DNA of 64,000 bases, from the NCBI RefSeq assembly GCF_023100905.1, contig NZ_CP064686.1:4712001-4776000 (forward strand), given 5' to 3'. Positions 1 through 8,159 of this stretch are shown here, in pieces. The translations under genes were made by a program, and so were the position numbers. Each line of letters opens with the position of its first letter. Positions within the stretch are counted from its first letter, which is position 1. This stretch comes from Bradyrhizobium sp. 4 (GTDB lineage Bacteria > Pseudomonadota > Alphaproteobacteria > Rhizobiales > Xanthobacteraceae). The notes beneath the pieces were generated by a model, which made no database searches, was not told where the DNA came from, and was given only the letters and a program-made list of their open reading frames with translations.

Positions 1-158
1 GCCACGCTCCGCCCGCCGCATCCCCGCGTGGGCTCTCCGCCTTAACAGGCGATAATTTAATTGGTTCCTGGCCCAGCCGTTCGGTTCAAATGGCGACGCC
101 AAGTTTTTCGGCCAAGCCCCCGGGACAGTAACTTTTCCGCTACCCGGCACTGCCGGCC

Positions 159-779
159 TTATGTCCGGCGTGCTGCCAGAAGCGAACACTTCGCCTGATC
201 GGCATTCACGTTGACGAAGCCGACAGGAATGCGCGCAAAAGTCTTGCGGCTCTTCATGCTGACCGGATCCGCCAGAACGCGGGTGCGGTCGGTGAGATGA
301 CTGCCATCGCGCCGCGCAAAAGCGCAGACGATCTCGACATCCTTTACGGCATAGTCGTTGTCGTTGCGCAGCGTGAGCGTCACCAGCGCCTTCGAGCCAA
401 GGCCACCGCGGCGCCAAGTCTGAGATGAAATCCTGATCCGGCCGAGTTCTGCCATTGTCGGAATCGGAGCTTCGGAAGGCGGCGACGCGGCGGCCGCATC
501 GCCCGAAGGCGCCGTCGCGACCGCTGCCATCTCAGACGTCACCGGCTCTGCACTGTTGCCTCTGGAGAGGGGGAGCAGCATCCAGATGCCGCAACCGACG
601 ATGATTGCCGCCAACAGCCACATCAGGCCTCGTCCAAATGAAACGCTCGCGATCGTCACCGCCCGCGCCAGTCGTTCGCCGGTCCCGGCGAAACGCCCTA
701 ACCCGATGCGGTCAAACCCAGCGTTCATGGTTGCTTCACCGATCACGGCGGGATCACGTTCGACAACGGATTCGGCCAC
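159..779 (-). CDS. Hypothetical single-pass membrane protein
   Basis: A 206-residue protein that I do not recognise. Residues about 50-69 form one strongly hydrophobic segment ending in LLP. It is followed by an Ala/Pro/Ser-rich linker (about 75-108) and a C-terminal domain (about 110-206) with beta-rich stretches such as KALVTLTLRNDNDYAV, which resembles an Ig-like or FxLYD-type extracytoplasmic domain. The GTG start at 779 has AAGG six bases upstream. An ATG at 728 is possible but lacks a good ribosome site. The likely topology is a short cytoplasmic N-terminus with a periplasmic C-terminal domain. It faces away from the VOC gene at 908. Function is unknown. Confidence 0.7.
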   Translation of the reverse strand: MAESVVERDPAVIGEATMNAGFDRIGLGRFAGTGERLARAVTIASVSFGRGLMWLLAAIIVGCGIWMLLPLSRGNSAEPVTSEMAAVATAPSGDAAAASPPSEAPIPTMAELGRIRISSQTWRRGGLGSKALVTLTLRNDNDYAVKDVEIVCAFARRDGSHLTDRTRVLADPVSMKSRKTFARIPVGFVNVNADQAKCSLLAARRT

Positions 780-907
780 TGCTTACCTTAATCGGGAAGG
801 CGAACTAAGGTTCCCGCGCAGCTGCCGAGTCGGCAAGAGCGGTGGCGGTCACGGGCCGAGGCCGCTAACATGCGCTGCAACATCAAGATCCGTCGGGAGA
901 ACACGAA

Positions 908-1291
908 ATGCCAGTCGTCACTTGGGATCACGTCCATCTGCGCAGCCCCGATCCGGAGGCCACGGCGGCCTGGCTGCGGGACATCCTCGGTGGCGAGATC
1001 GTGCAAGCGCCCGGACGGATCGACGTGAATCTCGGCGGCGCAAGGATCTTCATTGCGCCGCTCGAGGGCGACAATGCGGTCAACCCGCCGCCGCCGCACC
1101 CGCATCAAGGCCTCGACCATTTCGGTCTCACGGTGAAGGACATCGACGCCGTCGCCGCCGAGCTCAAGGCCAAGGGCGTCACTTTCACGCGCGAACCGAC
1201 CACGATCCGCCCCGGCGTGCGCATCTGCTTCATCCGCGGCCCCGAAGGCATCTCCATCGAGCTGCTCGAGCGCGACAAGAAATATACCTGA
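908..1291 (+). CDS. VOC family (glyoxalase/dioxygenase fold) protein
   Basis: A 127-residue protein of the vicinal oxygen chelate fold. It opens with WDHVHLRSPDPEATAAWL, the first beta strand with a metal-ligand His and the following helix. A second half carries GLDHFGLTVKDID and ends with a family-typical Glu in SIELLE. The His residues and this Glu are the usual metal ligands. Members are glyoxalases, ring-cleaving dioxygenases or resistance proteins, and the substrate cannot be read from the sequence. GGGAG lies eight bases before the ATG. The gene stands alone, divergent from the membrane protein at 159-779. Confidence 0.85.
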   Translation: MPVVTWDHVHLRSPDPEATAAWLRDILGGEIVQAPGRIDVNLGGARIFIAPLEGDNAVNPPPPHPHQGLDHFGLTVKDIDAVAAELKAKGVTFTREPTTIRPGVRICFIRGPEGISIELLERDKKYT

Positions 1292-1342
1292 CACGGCGCG
1301 CGCCGCATCGGCTCTCCGGGCGACGTTGCCGCCCGGCGTGCC

Positions 1343-1840
1343 TCAAGTCATGCTGCCGGGCATGAAGCAGCGGACGGCGACGCCCATGTAGCCGTAGATC
1401 GGCCAGACCATGGTGCGCCCCACCCGGTTCGGCTCCGAGATCACGGCCTCCTCGGGCACCTCGACCCAGACGAGCTCCTGCGGTCGGCCGTCGATCACGT
1501 AGCCATAACGCGGGACGCGGACCCGATAGTGCCCGTCCTTGCTGTCCCAGTCGGTGTCCGAGAGCGCCGAGCCGTCGGCATCGGAGCAACAAGGCCCCTT
1601 GCCGCTTCGCAGTCCGTCGAACCAGGCCTTCAATTCGGCCTTGGTGTTGACGAACTGGCCGCGGTCGCGCGCGTGCCCGAAGGGGGCCGCGAGTGCGATC
1701 AGGGCCAGGACGCATGCTAGGCTCGCCACGGTTCGCCAGCGTGCCGCGTCGCCGATCCGCCGTTCTCGTGTTTCGCAAATCGTGGGACGCACACTGTACA
1801 GACGCGGCTTCTCGCCGCCGGAATCGATCCAGTTGCTCAC
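1343..1840 (-). CDS. Hypothetical exported protein with CCSDADG motif
   Basis: A 165-residue protein with a hydrophobic segment at about residues 38-53 followed by GHARDRGQF, which looks like an uncleaved anchor or a late signal sequence. The mature part contains GPCCSDADG, a DW..KDGHYRV strand and a C-terminal YGYMGVAVRCFMPG, so three Cys could form a disulphide or bind a ligand. The start is GTG with GGAG about ten bases upstream. The 34 residues before the hydrophobic segment are long for a signal peptide, so the true start could be internal. Function is unknown. Confidence 0.65.
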   Translation of the reverse strand: MSNWIDSGGEKPRLYSVRPTICETRERRIGDAARWRTVASLACVLALIALAAPFGHARDRGQFVNTKAELKAWFDGLRSGKGPCCSDADGSALSDTDWDSKDGHYRVRVPRYGYVIDGRPQELVWVEVPEEAVISEPNRVGRTMVWPIYGYMGVAVRCFMPGSMT

Positions 1841-2097
1841 TTTTGTCTTGCTCCAGCACCCCGCGGCCAGTGCAACGATGGTTATGCATTTCGCGGGCCA
1901 ACTTGATTCGTAACGACTGGCCTCGCTTCATGATCAGACCGTCATGGCAGTGTCATAGACAAGCCGGGACAATTACGGCTCACGGGCAAGCTCGCAAGGT
2001 CGGCAGCCAAACTGCCGCGTTGCGTGGCTGCATGCCCTTTGGCATAAATGCACTACCGGTTACGCCATTGGGCGATGGCGGCCGGCCTTGGGACGTT

Positions 2098-2448
2098 ATG
2101 AAGAACGGCCTCTATTCGATTCACGTGAACCTGCTCGATGGTCGGGTCGGCAAGGGCAGCGGCGTGATTCTGTTTCGCGACGGCAAGATTCTTGGCGGCG
2201 ATGCCTACCTCTATTACACCGGCAGCTACACGGTGAAGGACAACACCTTCAAGGGCGAGGTGCTGGTCCAGCGTCACACCTCGCCGCGGGGTGACGACAA
2301 TCCGCTGTTCGGCGGACCTGCCGCGGTTGGCATCGGCGTCAGCGGCACGTTCACGGAGACGCGCGGGGACATGACGGGCACCGCGTTGGTCGGAAAGGCC
2401 AGCCAGATTTTCGGCGCGACGTTGCACAAGCTTGCAGAGGCCGACTAG
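2098..2448 (+). CDS. GrlR-like small regulatory protein
   Basis: A 116-residue protein resembling the GrlR family, named after the type III secretion repressor partner of enteropathogens. It starts MKNGLYSIHVNLLDGR, then has GSGVILFRDGKILGGDA and YTGSY, the repeating beta strands of the small calycin-like barrel. Such proteins are common outside secretion loci in rhizobia, where their role is not established. The ATG at 2098 is chosen because upstream codons in the same frame have no family similarity. No secretion gene or GrlA-like partner is nearby. A palindromic repeat begins one base after the stop and may act as terminator. Confidence 0.65.
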   Translation: MKNGLYSIHVNLLDGRVGKGSGVILFRDGKILGGDAYLYYTGSYTVKDNTFKGEVLVQRHTSPRGDDNPLFGGPAAVGIGVSGTFTETRGDMTGTALVGKASQIFGATLHKLAEAD

Positions 2449-2546
2449 AGCTTCGGTTCTGATTGAATCAGAACTGAAGCTCTCAATTGTTGTTTCGACG
2501 CGTTTTCTTCACGCGAAGCCGGCATCCACTTCGCTCGAAAACGCGT
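2449..2546. repeat. Composite intergenic palindromic repeat
   Basis: Two inverted repeats fill the gap between convergent genes. The first pairs 2449-2464 with 2466-2481, one mismatch in 16. The second pairs ACGCGTTTTC at 2498-2507 with its exact complement at 2537-2546. The combination of a TTCTGATT-type palindrome with a CGCGTTTTC stem is a layout I associate with dispersed intergenic elements in Bradyrhizobium. It may also serve as a bidirectional terminator. Confidence 0.7.
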
Positions 2547-2549
2547 GTG

Positions 2550-5237
2550 CTATTCCGCGGCCTGCTCGAGCGGCGCCACGCGCGGCAGGATGATCTGGAT
2601 ACGTGTGCCGCTGCCCGGTTCGGAATCCAGATCGAGCCGTCCGCCGAGCCTGTTCGTGACGATGCTGTAGACGATGTGCAGCCCGAGACCGGTGCCGCCT
2701 TGGTTGCGCCGCGTCGTGAAGAACGGATCGAAGGCACGGCGGCGGACATCGAGCGACATGCCGCAGCCATTGTCGGAGAAGATGATCTCGACATTGTCCT
2801 TGCCGGACTCGCGCACCTGGATGTCGATGGTCCCCGGCCGGCCGTCCGGGAAGGCGTGCGCCACCGCGTTGAGAAACAGATTGGTCAGCACCTGGCCGTA
2901 CGGTCCGGGATAGCTGTTCATGGTCAGATCGGGCTGGCACTCGACATTGAGCGTCAGATTGTGCTTGCGAAGGCCCGGCCGCAGACTCATCACCACCTGC
3001 TCGGTGAGGTCACCGAGATCGAAGCTGCGCTGGTCCGAATAGTTGCGGTCGGCGGCGACCTGCTTGAACGACTGGATCAGCTCGGCGGCGCGATTGAGAT
3101 TGGAGACGAGCTGCGAGGACGCATCGCGGCTGGTGTGGAGAAAGTCGTTTAGCGCAGAGCGGCGCAGCTCGCCGCGCTCGACCTCGGCGGTGAACATCGC
3201 GGTCTTGCGCTCCAGCGCGGAGGCGACCGTGAGGCTGATGCCGACGGGATTGTTGACTTCGTGCGCGACGCCAGCGACGAGGCGTCCGAGCGCCGCCAGC
3301 TTCTCCGCCTCGATCAGCGAGGCCTGGGTCTCGCGCAGATTGCGCAGCGCCGTCTCGGCGGATTCCTTGGCTTTCCGCATCTCCTGCTCGCCGCGCTTGC
3401 GCTCGCCGATGTCGAGCGCCACGGTCACGATCCGCTCGATCTCGCCTTCGGCATCGAGCAGCGGCAGCTTGTTGACGAGCCATTGCCGCATGTGGCCGGA
3501 CGAATCAATGTACTCTTCTTCGTAGAAGCCGAGACCTTTTCGCAGCGTCAGCACACGCTTGTCGCTCTCGTCGGACTTGGCCGCGCCGTAGCGCGACATC
3601 AGGTCGGCCGTGGTGCGGCCGAGCGCATCGCCCGGCTCGATTCCGAAGATGCCGGCCATGTAACGGTTCATCAGCACGTAGCGCAGGTCGCGGTCCTTGA
3701 CGTTGATGACCGCGGGCACGGTGTCGATGACCTGCTGGAGCAGGCGCCGGCCTTCGGCGATGGCGTCTTCCGCGCGCTTCTGGTCGGTGATGTCGCGCAG
3801 CGTGCCCTCGTAGCGAACGATGTTGCCCGCCTCGTCGCGGACGCCGGTGGCACTGTCGGACAGCCACAGGATGTCGCCGCCGCGCTGGCGCACCTGGTAT
3901 TCGAACTCGCGCACCATGCCGTCGCGGGCCATCAGCCGCTGATATTCGACGCGCGCCTCGGGATTGAGATAGATGGTGTGGGCGATGTCGTTGATGCTGT
4001 CGATCAGCTGCTGCGGACTGTCATAGCCCATCATCCGCGCCAACGCCGGATTGGCGTTGAGGAGGTCGCCGGCAGGCGTCGTGACATAGATGCCATCGAC
4101 CGAACCCTCGAACAGTTTCCGGTAGCTCTCTTCGGCGAGGCGCTGCTCGGTCAGTGCGCGCACCGCCGCCTCGCGCGCCGTGTCCGCCTCCTCCAGCGCG
4201 CGGCGGAACACTTCGGCCGCCCGCGCGATGTCGCCGATCTCATTGTCGAGATCGGCGGACGGGATCGAGGTGTTCTTCTCGCCGGCTGCGAGCGCGCGGA
4301 TCGACCGCGCGATCTGGGCGAGCGGACGGACTGTCCGCCGCACCACGAAGCCGGCCGCGAGAATGCCGATCAGCACGCCGATAGTACCGAGCACGATGCT
4401 CTGCCAGCGCGCCTCCGTCAGCGTGCGGGCGAAGTCGCGCGACAGCACGTGGCCGCGCCGCGCGCTGACCTCGCGCAGCAATTCGGTGACGCGGCCGATC
4501 AGCCGGCCCTCGGTTCCCAGCACCTCGCGATCGATGTCGGCGATCTGCCGTTCACGGACAGCGACCGCGATGATCGCCTCGGCGTAGTCGTTGACGGCCG
4601 ATCTGAGCTTGGGATCAGCGACTCCCATCGCCCGCATGCTCTGCGCCGCCTGCTCGGCCGCGGACGGGTTGCGCGCAAGCAAACCGAGCGCGATCCGACT
4701 CTGCGCTTCCGACAGGCGGGACGCCAGCTCTCGGTCCCCGGTGCCGGAGACAGCCGCGTCGAAGTGGTCGCGGAGCGGCGGCAGGCCGGCGAGCAGCTGG
4801 GCGCGGCGGTCGATCAAGGTCGAGATCCGCTCCAGGCCGCTTCGATAGGTAGCAAGCCGCTCGCTGACCCCGTCGATCATGTCCTGCTGCTCGGGCACGA
4901 GCTCGATCCGGGTCTTCTTCAGGATGTCACTGAGCGTCGAGGCCGCCTCGCCCACCTGCTTGAACTGGATGCCGGCGCCGGGATCGGTGACGAAGTCGCG
5001 CGCGGCGAGCCGCAGCTCGTTCATGCGGCGGTCGATGTCCTCGGCGAGGTCGCCGACGCTCTGGAGCCGCTGCAGCTCGGCAAAAGTCGTGTCGATGTGC
5101 CGGATCGCGATCACGCTCGCGGTCGAGGTGACGATGATCACCGCCAGCACCAGAAGGAAGCTGCCGAAGGTGAGCTGGCCGATGGAGAGCGAGAATGTTC
5201 GCTTTTTCTCAGGGGTCGGCGTCAATTCGGCGGACAT
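2550..5237 (-). CDS. Membrane PAS sensor histidine kinase
   Basis: An 895-residue sensor kinase. Transmembrane helix 1 spans about 22-46, then comes a long helical periplasmic region with several QR/AEQ-type coiled segments. Helix 2 lies near 280-300, followed by a HAMP linker to about 350. Two PAS domains with PAC motifs lie near 370-490 and 505-620. The phospho-acceptor is His659 in GVAHEVNNP. The ATPase domain has the N box NLFLNAVAHA, the G1 box DNGCGM and the G2 box GGTGLGL. There is no receiver domain and no response regulator gene beside it, so it is an orphan kinase. The signal sensed is unknown. It is transcribed alone, with palindromes upstream at 5260-5283. Confidence 0.92.
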   Translation of the reverse strand: MSAELTPTPEKKRTFSLSIGQLTFGSFLLVLAVIIVTSTASVIAIRHIDTTFAELQRLQSVGDLAEDIDRRMNELRLAARDFVTDPGAGIQFKQVGEAASTLSDILKKTRIELVPEQQDMIDGVSERLATYRSGLERISTLIDRRAQLLAGLPPLRDHFDAAVSGTGDRELASRLSEAQSRIALGLLARNPSAAEQAAQSMRAMGVADPKLRSAVNDYAEAIIAVAVRERQIADIDREVLGTEGRLIGRVTELLREVSARRGHVLSRDFARTLTEARWQSIVLGTIGVLIGILAAGFVVRRTVRPLAQIARSIRALAAGEKNTSIPSADLDNEIGDIARAAEVFRRALEEADTAREAAVRALTEQRLAEESYRKLFEGSVDGIYVTTPAGDLLNANPALARMMGYDSPQQLIDSINDIAHTIYLNPEARVEYQRLMARDGMVREFEYQVRQRGGDILWLSDSATGVRDEAGNIVRYEGTLRDITDQKRAEDAIAEGRRLLQQVIDTVPAVINVKDRDLRYVLMNRYMAGIFGIEPGDALGRTTADLMSRYGAAKSDESDKRVLTLRKGLGFYEEEYIDSSGHMRQWLVNKLPLLDAEGEIERIVTVALDIGERKRGEQEMRKAKESAETALRNLRETQASLIEAEKLAALGRLVAGVAHEVNNPVGISLTVASALERKTAMFTAEVERGELRRSALNDFLHTSRDASSQLVSNLNRAAELIQSFKQVAADRNYSDQRSFDLGDLTEQVVMSLRPGLRKHNLTLNVECQPDLTMNSYPGPYGQVLTNLFLNAVAHAFPDGRPGTIDIQVRESGKDNVEIIFSDNGCGMSLDVRRRAFDPFFTTRRNQGGTGLGLHIVYSIVTNRLGGRLDLDSEPGSGTRIQIILPRVAPLEQAAE

Positions 5238-5259
5238 TGGTGATGTGAGGACCCGGCTA

Positions 5260-5283
5260 TTGGAGCTCCAATATACGACGTAT
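5260..5283. promoter_or_regulatory. Twin palindromes upstream of the sensor kinase
   Basis: TTGGAGCTCCAA at 5260-5271 is a perfect 12-base palindrome. It is followed at once by ATACG-A-CGTAT at 5273-5283. Both lie 23-46 bases before the kinase start codon, where a dimeric regulator could bind or an mRNA hairpin form. No regulator is identified. Confidence 0.35.
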
Positions 5284-5362
5284 TGCGGTCCCGGGGGAAC
5301 ATGCGTCTAGCCGCCGAATATCCTTAATATTGCAGCCGTGCCGGACCCCCTCCGCCCCGGCT

Positions 5363-6277
5363 TTATGACGTTTTGACGTCGGCCGGCCGGCGGGCCGGGA
5401 TGGTCATGGCGGCGACGCCGAGGACGACGCAGGCAAGGCCGATCCAGGCGGTCCGGCTCAGGCTCTCGCCGAGGAAGGCGACGCTGATGGCAACCCCGAT
5501 CGGCACGCGCAGATAGGCCTGCGCGGTGGTGCCGACCGAGCCCAGGGTCTGGATCAGGCGGAAATAGATCACGAAGGCTGCGGCGGTCGAGAAGGTCGCC
5601 AGCGCGAGCAGCGCCAGCACGGAACTCAGCGAGGGCGACAGCGTCCAGGGCTGCTCGAGGATGAGCGAGGCCGGGATCAGCGCCGCCGCCCCGGCCAGCA
5701 GCGAGCCGGCCGCGGGCGCCATGGGATCGAGGCCCTTGAAGCCGCGACCGAAGATGGCGGCGCAGGCGTAGCAGATGGTGGCGGCAACGATGGCGGCCTC
5801 CGCGACGAGGCCGCTTCCGAAATCATGGAAGGCATCGACGCCGACGATCAGCAGGATGCCGGCCATGCCGGCAACCACGCCGACCAGCTTGCGCGGTGTC
5901 GTCGCCTCGTGACGCGTCACGACCGCCGTGAGCAGGAAGGTGAAGATCGGGCCTGCCGAGTTGAGGATGGTCGCGAGCGCGGCATCGACGTGGCGCTCGC
6001 CCCAGGCAATCAGCGTCCAGGGGATCACGCTGTTGAGCACGGCCTGGAAGGCGAAGCGTTGCCAGGTCGCGGCAGCCGTCGGCAGCCTGATGCCCCGCAC
6101 CCACATGATCGCGAGCAGCAGCAGGCCCGCAATCGTGGTGCGCGCCGCGATCAGCGTGATCGGCGGAATGGTGGCGACGCCGAGCTTGATGAAGGTGTAG
6201 GAGCCGCCCCAGAGCGTCGCGAGCGCGAGCAGCAGCGCCAGCTCGACGACAATGTTGTTGTCCTGCCGGTTGTCCAT
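5363..6277 (-). CDS. DMT superfamily (EamA) transporter
   Basis: A 304-residue membrane protein with ten predicted helices in two EamA repeats. The first repeat begins LLLALATLWGGSYTFIKLG and the second about residue 150 with IVAATICYACAAIFG. The motif SVGTTAQAYLRVPIGVAISV near residue 250 is typical of the second repeat. The family exports amino acids, purines or other metabolites across the inner membrane, and the substrate cannot be assigned. The ATG at 6277 gives a short polar N-terminus before helix 1. It lies downstream of the Nudix gene but 81 bases separate that stop from this start, so co-transcription is uncertain. Confidence 0.9.
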   Translation of the reverse strand: MDNRQDNNIVVELALLLALATLWGGSYTFIKLGVATIPPITLIAARTTIAGLLLLAIMWVRGIRLPTAAATWQRFAFQAVLNSVIPWTLIAWGERHVDAALATILNSAGPIFTFLLTAVVTRHEATTPRKLVGVVAGMAGILLIVGVDAFHDFGSGLVAEAAIVAATICYACAAIFGRGFKGLDPMAPAAGSLLAGAAALIPASLILEQPWTLSPSLSSVLALLALATFSTAAAFVIYFRLIQTLGSVGTTAQAYLRVPIGVAISVAFLGESLSRTAWIGLACVVLGVAAMTIPARRPADVKTS

Positions 6278-6357
6278 ATCGCGCGCCTCGTCCTGTTGTC
6301 AGGAACGGAACGTAGCGCGTCTGCCCTCGCGGATACTTCGTTGTGTGTCGAAGTGTC

Positions 6358-7173
6358 CTAGCCGAGCGCCCCGACCTCGAACACCTCGCCGTCATAGCCG
6401 GCCTCGCGGGGAATGCGGAGCTGACGGCCGGTTTCGGTCTTGGTCATGACAGGCATCACCGTGACGACTGACATGCCGCGGGCGTGCTCGAGCGCGGCGC
6501 TGACGCTCGACTGCTTGGCGAGCCGGATCAGATTGCGCGTGGTCGGGAACGGCAGCTTGAAGCGGCCGCTCTCGCCGCCCTCCACCGCCTCGCGCGGCGA
6601 GACCCAGATCGAATCGGTCGATTCGCGGCCGTCATGTGCGCCGAGCTGGTCGGGCGGTGCTGCCGCAAGGAAGAACCAGGTGTCGAAACGTTTTGGCATC
6701 CCCTCGGGCGTGATCCAGTGCGCGTAAGGCACCAGCGTATCGAGCGCGAGCTGGAGGCCGTTGTCGGCCAGAATGCTCAGGAAGCTGACCTTGTGCTCGT
6801 TGAGCGCGACGCGATGCGCATCGGCGATCTCGCCGGCGCGCCTGGCATCGACCGGCGTGCCCGATCCTTTCGACCGCGCCAGCAGGATGCCGCTTTCCTC
6901 AAAGGTCTCGCGGATCGCGGCGATCCGAAAACCGCGTTCCGCTTCACTCAGGCCCTCGCCGCCCGAATACAGGTCGGAGCGCTTGACGATCTCCTGATCG
7001 CCGGCATCGACGCTGCCGCCGGGAAACACCAGCGCGCCCGAATTGAACTCGATCTGATGATGGCGCACCATCATGAAGACTTCGATTTCGTCGCGGCTTT
7101 TGCCGTCGACCTTCACGCCGTCGCGCAGCAGGAGGATCGTCGACGCGGGGCGCGATGCTGATGCCTCGGCCAT
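6358..7173 (-). CDS. Nudix hydrolase with a long insert in the Nudix box
   Basis: A 271-residue Nudix hydrolase starting MAEASASRPASTILLLRDG. The Nudix box is split: FPGGSVDAGD is followed about 21 residues later than usual by RETFEESGI, which carries the catalytic Glu residues. NUDT19-type enzymes, which hydrolyse CoA and acyl-CoA, are known for a long insert at this place, so CoA diphosphatase activity is a reasonable guess. The ATG at 7173 is preferred because codons upstream overlap the DapA-like gene and look non-coding. The stop of that gene lies only four bases upstream, so the two are co-transcribed. Confidence 0.88.
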   Translation of the reverse strand: MAEASASRPASTILLLRDGVKVDGKSRDEIEVFMMVRHHQIEFNSGALVFPGGSVDAGDQEIVKRSDLYSGGEGLSEAERGFRIAAIRETFEESGILLARSKGSGTPVDARRAGEIADAHRVALNEHKVSFLSILADNGLQLALDTLVPYAHWITPEGMPKRFDTWFFLAAAPPDQLGAHDGRESTDSIWVSPREAVEGGESGRFKLPFPTTRNLIRLAKQSSVSAALEHARGMSVVTVMPVMTKTETGRQLRIPREAGYDGEVFEVGALG

Positions 7174-7177
7174 TCGA

Positions 7178-8131
7178 CTAACCTGCGGCGCTGGATTGCG
7201 GGCCGAGATTGGCGCGCTTGTCGACGCGGGCGACGCGCGACAGCAGGTAATCGACCTCTGCCTTCGCCGTCGGGGTGATGGTGGCGCCGGGCTTACGCTG
7301 GGCGCTGGAGGCGATGATGCCGCGCTTCTGCAGCACGTATTTGCGCACGGCAAGGCCAGCGCCGGGCTGCTGCTCGTAGCGGATCAGCGGCAGATGCGCG
7401 TCGAACAGATCATGGGCGGCGTCGCGCTTGCCTTCCTTCGAAAGCCGCACGACGTCGATCAGGAGTTCGGGGAAGGCATAGCCGGTCATGGCGCCGTCGG
7501 CGCCGCGCTCCATCTCGAAGTCCAGAAAGAGTCCGCCATTGCCGCAGAGGATCGACAGCGGCCGCAGCGAGCCGTCCTTCTGGAAATTGCGCAGCGTCGA
7601 GATCTTTTCCAGCCCCGGCCAGTCCTCGTGCTTGAGCATCACGCAATTGGGATTGTCGGTGACGACCTTGCGGATCACGGCGGGAGTGAACACCACCGAC
7701 AAGGTCAGCGGATAGTCCTGGAGCACCCAGGGCACGTCGGGGCCGATCGCCTCGGCCGCCTGCTTGTAATAGCCGATGATCTGGTCGTCGGTCCGCAACG
7801 ACGGCGGCGGTGCGATCATCACACCGGCCGCACCGGCCTCCATGGAGGCCTTCGCCAGCGAGCGCATGGTGGCAAAGCCCGGCGCGGAGACGCCGACGAT
7901 CACCTGCATTGTCTTGGCGCGCTTGACGAAGCGTACCGCCACCTGCTCGGCCTCGGCGGCATCGAGCTTCGGCGCCTCGCCAAGAATGCCCAGAACCGTG
8001 ACGCCGTCGCAGCCGACCTCCTCGTAGAAATCGGTCAGGCGGTCGATCGAGCGCTCGTCGATCCGGCCGTCATCGTGGAACGGCGTCGGCGCGATTGCGA
8101 AGGTGCCCTTGGCGTCGGCGGTAAGTTTCAT
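7178..8131 (-). CDS. DapA family lyase/aldolase
   Basis: A 317-residue TIM-barrel protein of the dihydrodipicolinate synthase/N-acetylneuraminate lyase family. The Schiff-base lysine is Lys167 in VMLKHED and the active-site tyrosine is Tyr140 in LQDYPLT. The DapA GTTGE motif is replaced by GILGE (48-52), so the Thr pair of true DapA is missing and a role in lysine synthesis is unlikely. A pyruvate-dependent aldolase or dehydratase on another oxo-acid fits better. The start is the ATG at 8131, before MKLTADAKG. It lies 28 bases after the SDR gene and four bases before the Nudix gene. Confidence 0.88.
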   Translation of the reverse strand: MKLTADAKGTFAIAPTPFHDDGRIDERSIDRLTDFYEEVGCDGVTVLGILGEAPKLDAAEAEQVAVRFVKRAKTMQVIVGVSAPGFATMRSLAKASMEAGAAGVMIAPPPSLRTDDQIIGYYKQAAEAIGPDVPWVLQDYPLTLSVVFTPAVIRKVVTDNPNCVMLKHEDWPGLEKISTLRNFQKDGSLRPLSILCGNGGLFLDFEMERGADGAMTGYAFPELLIDVVRLSKEGKRDAAHDLFDAHLPLIRYEQQPGAGLAVRKYVLQKRGIIASSAQRKPGATITPTAKAEVDYLLSRVARVDKRANLGPQSSAAG

Positions 8132-8159
8132 CGTTGTCCTTGTTTCTCTCTGTCGATGG

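Noticed and set aside
1..158. Check for a tRNA or small RNA at the left edge
   Set aside because: No cloverleaf, no T-loop GTTCRA motif with pairing. The region is plain intergenic sequence.
3261..5243. 660-codon plus-strand frame opposite the sensor kinase
   Set aside because: The kinase frame has clear domains; this frame is a composition artefact.
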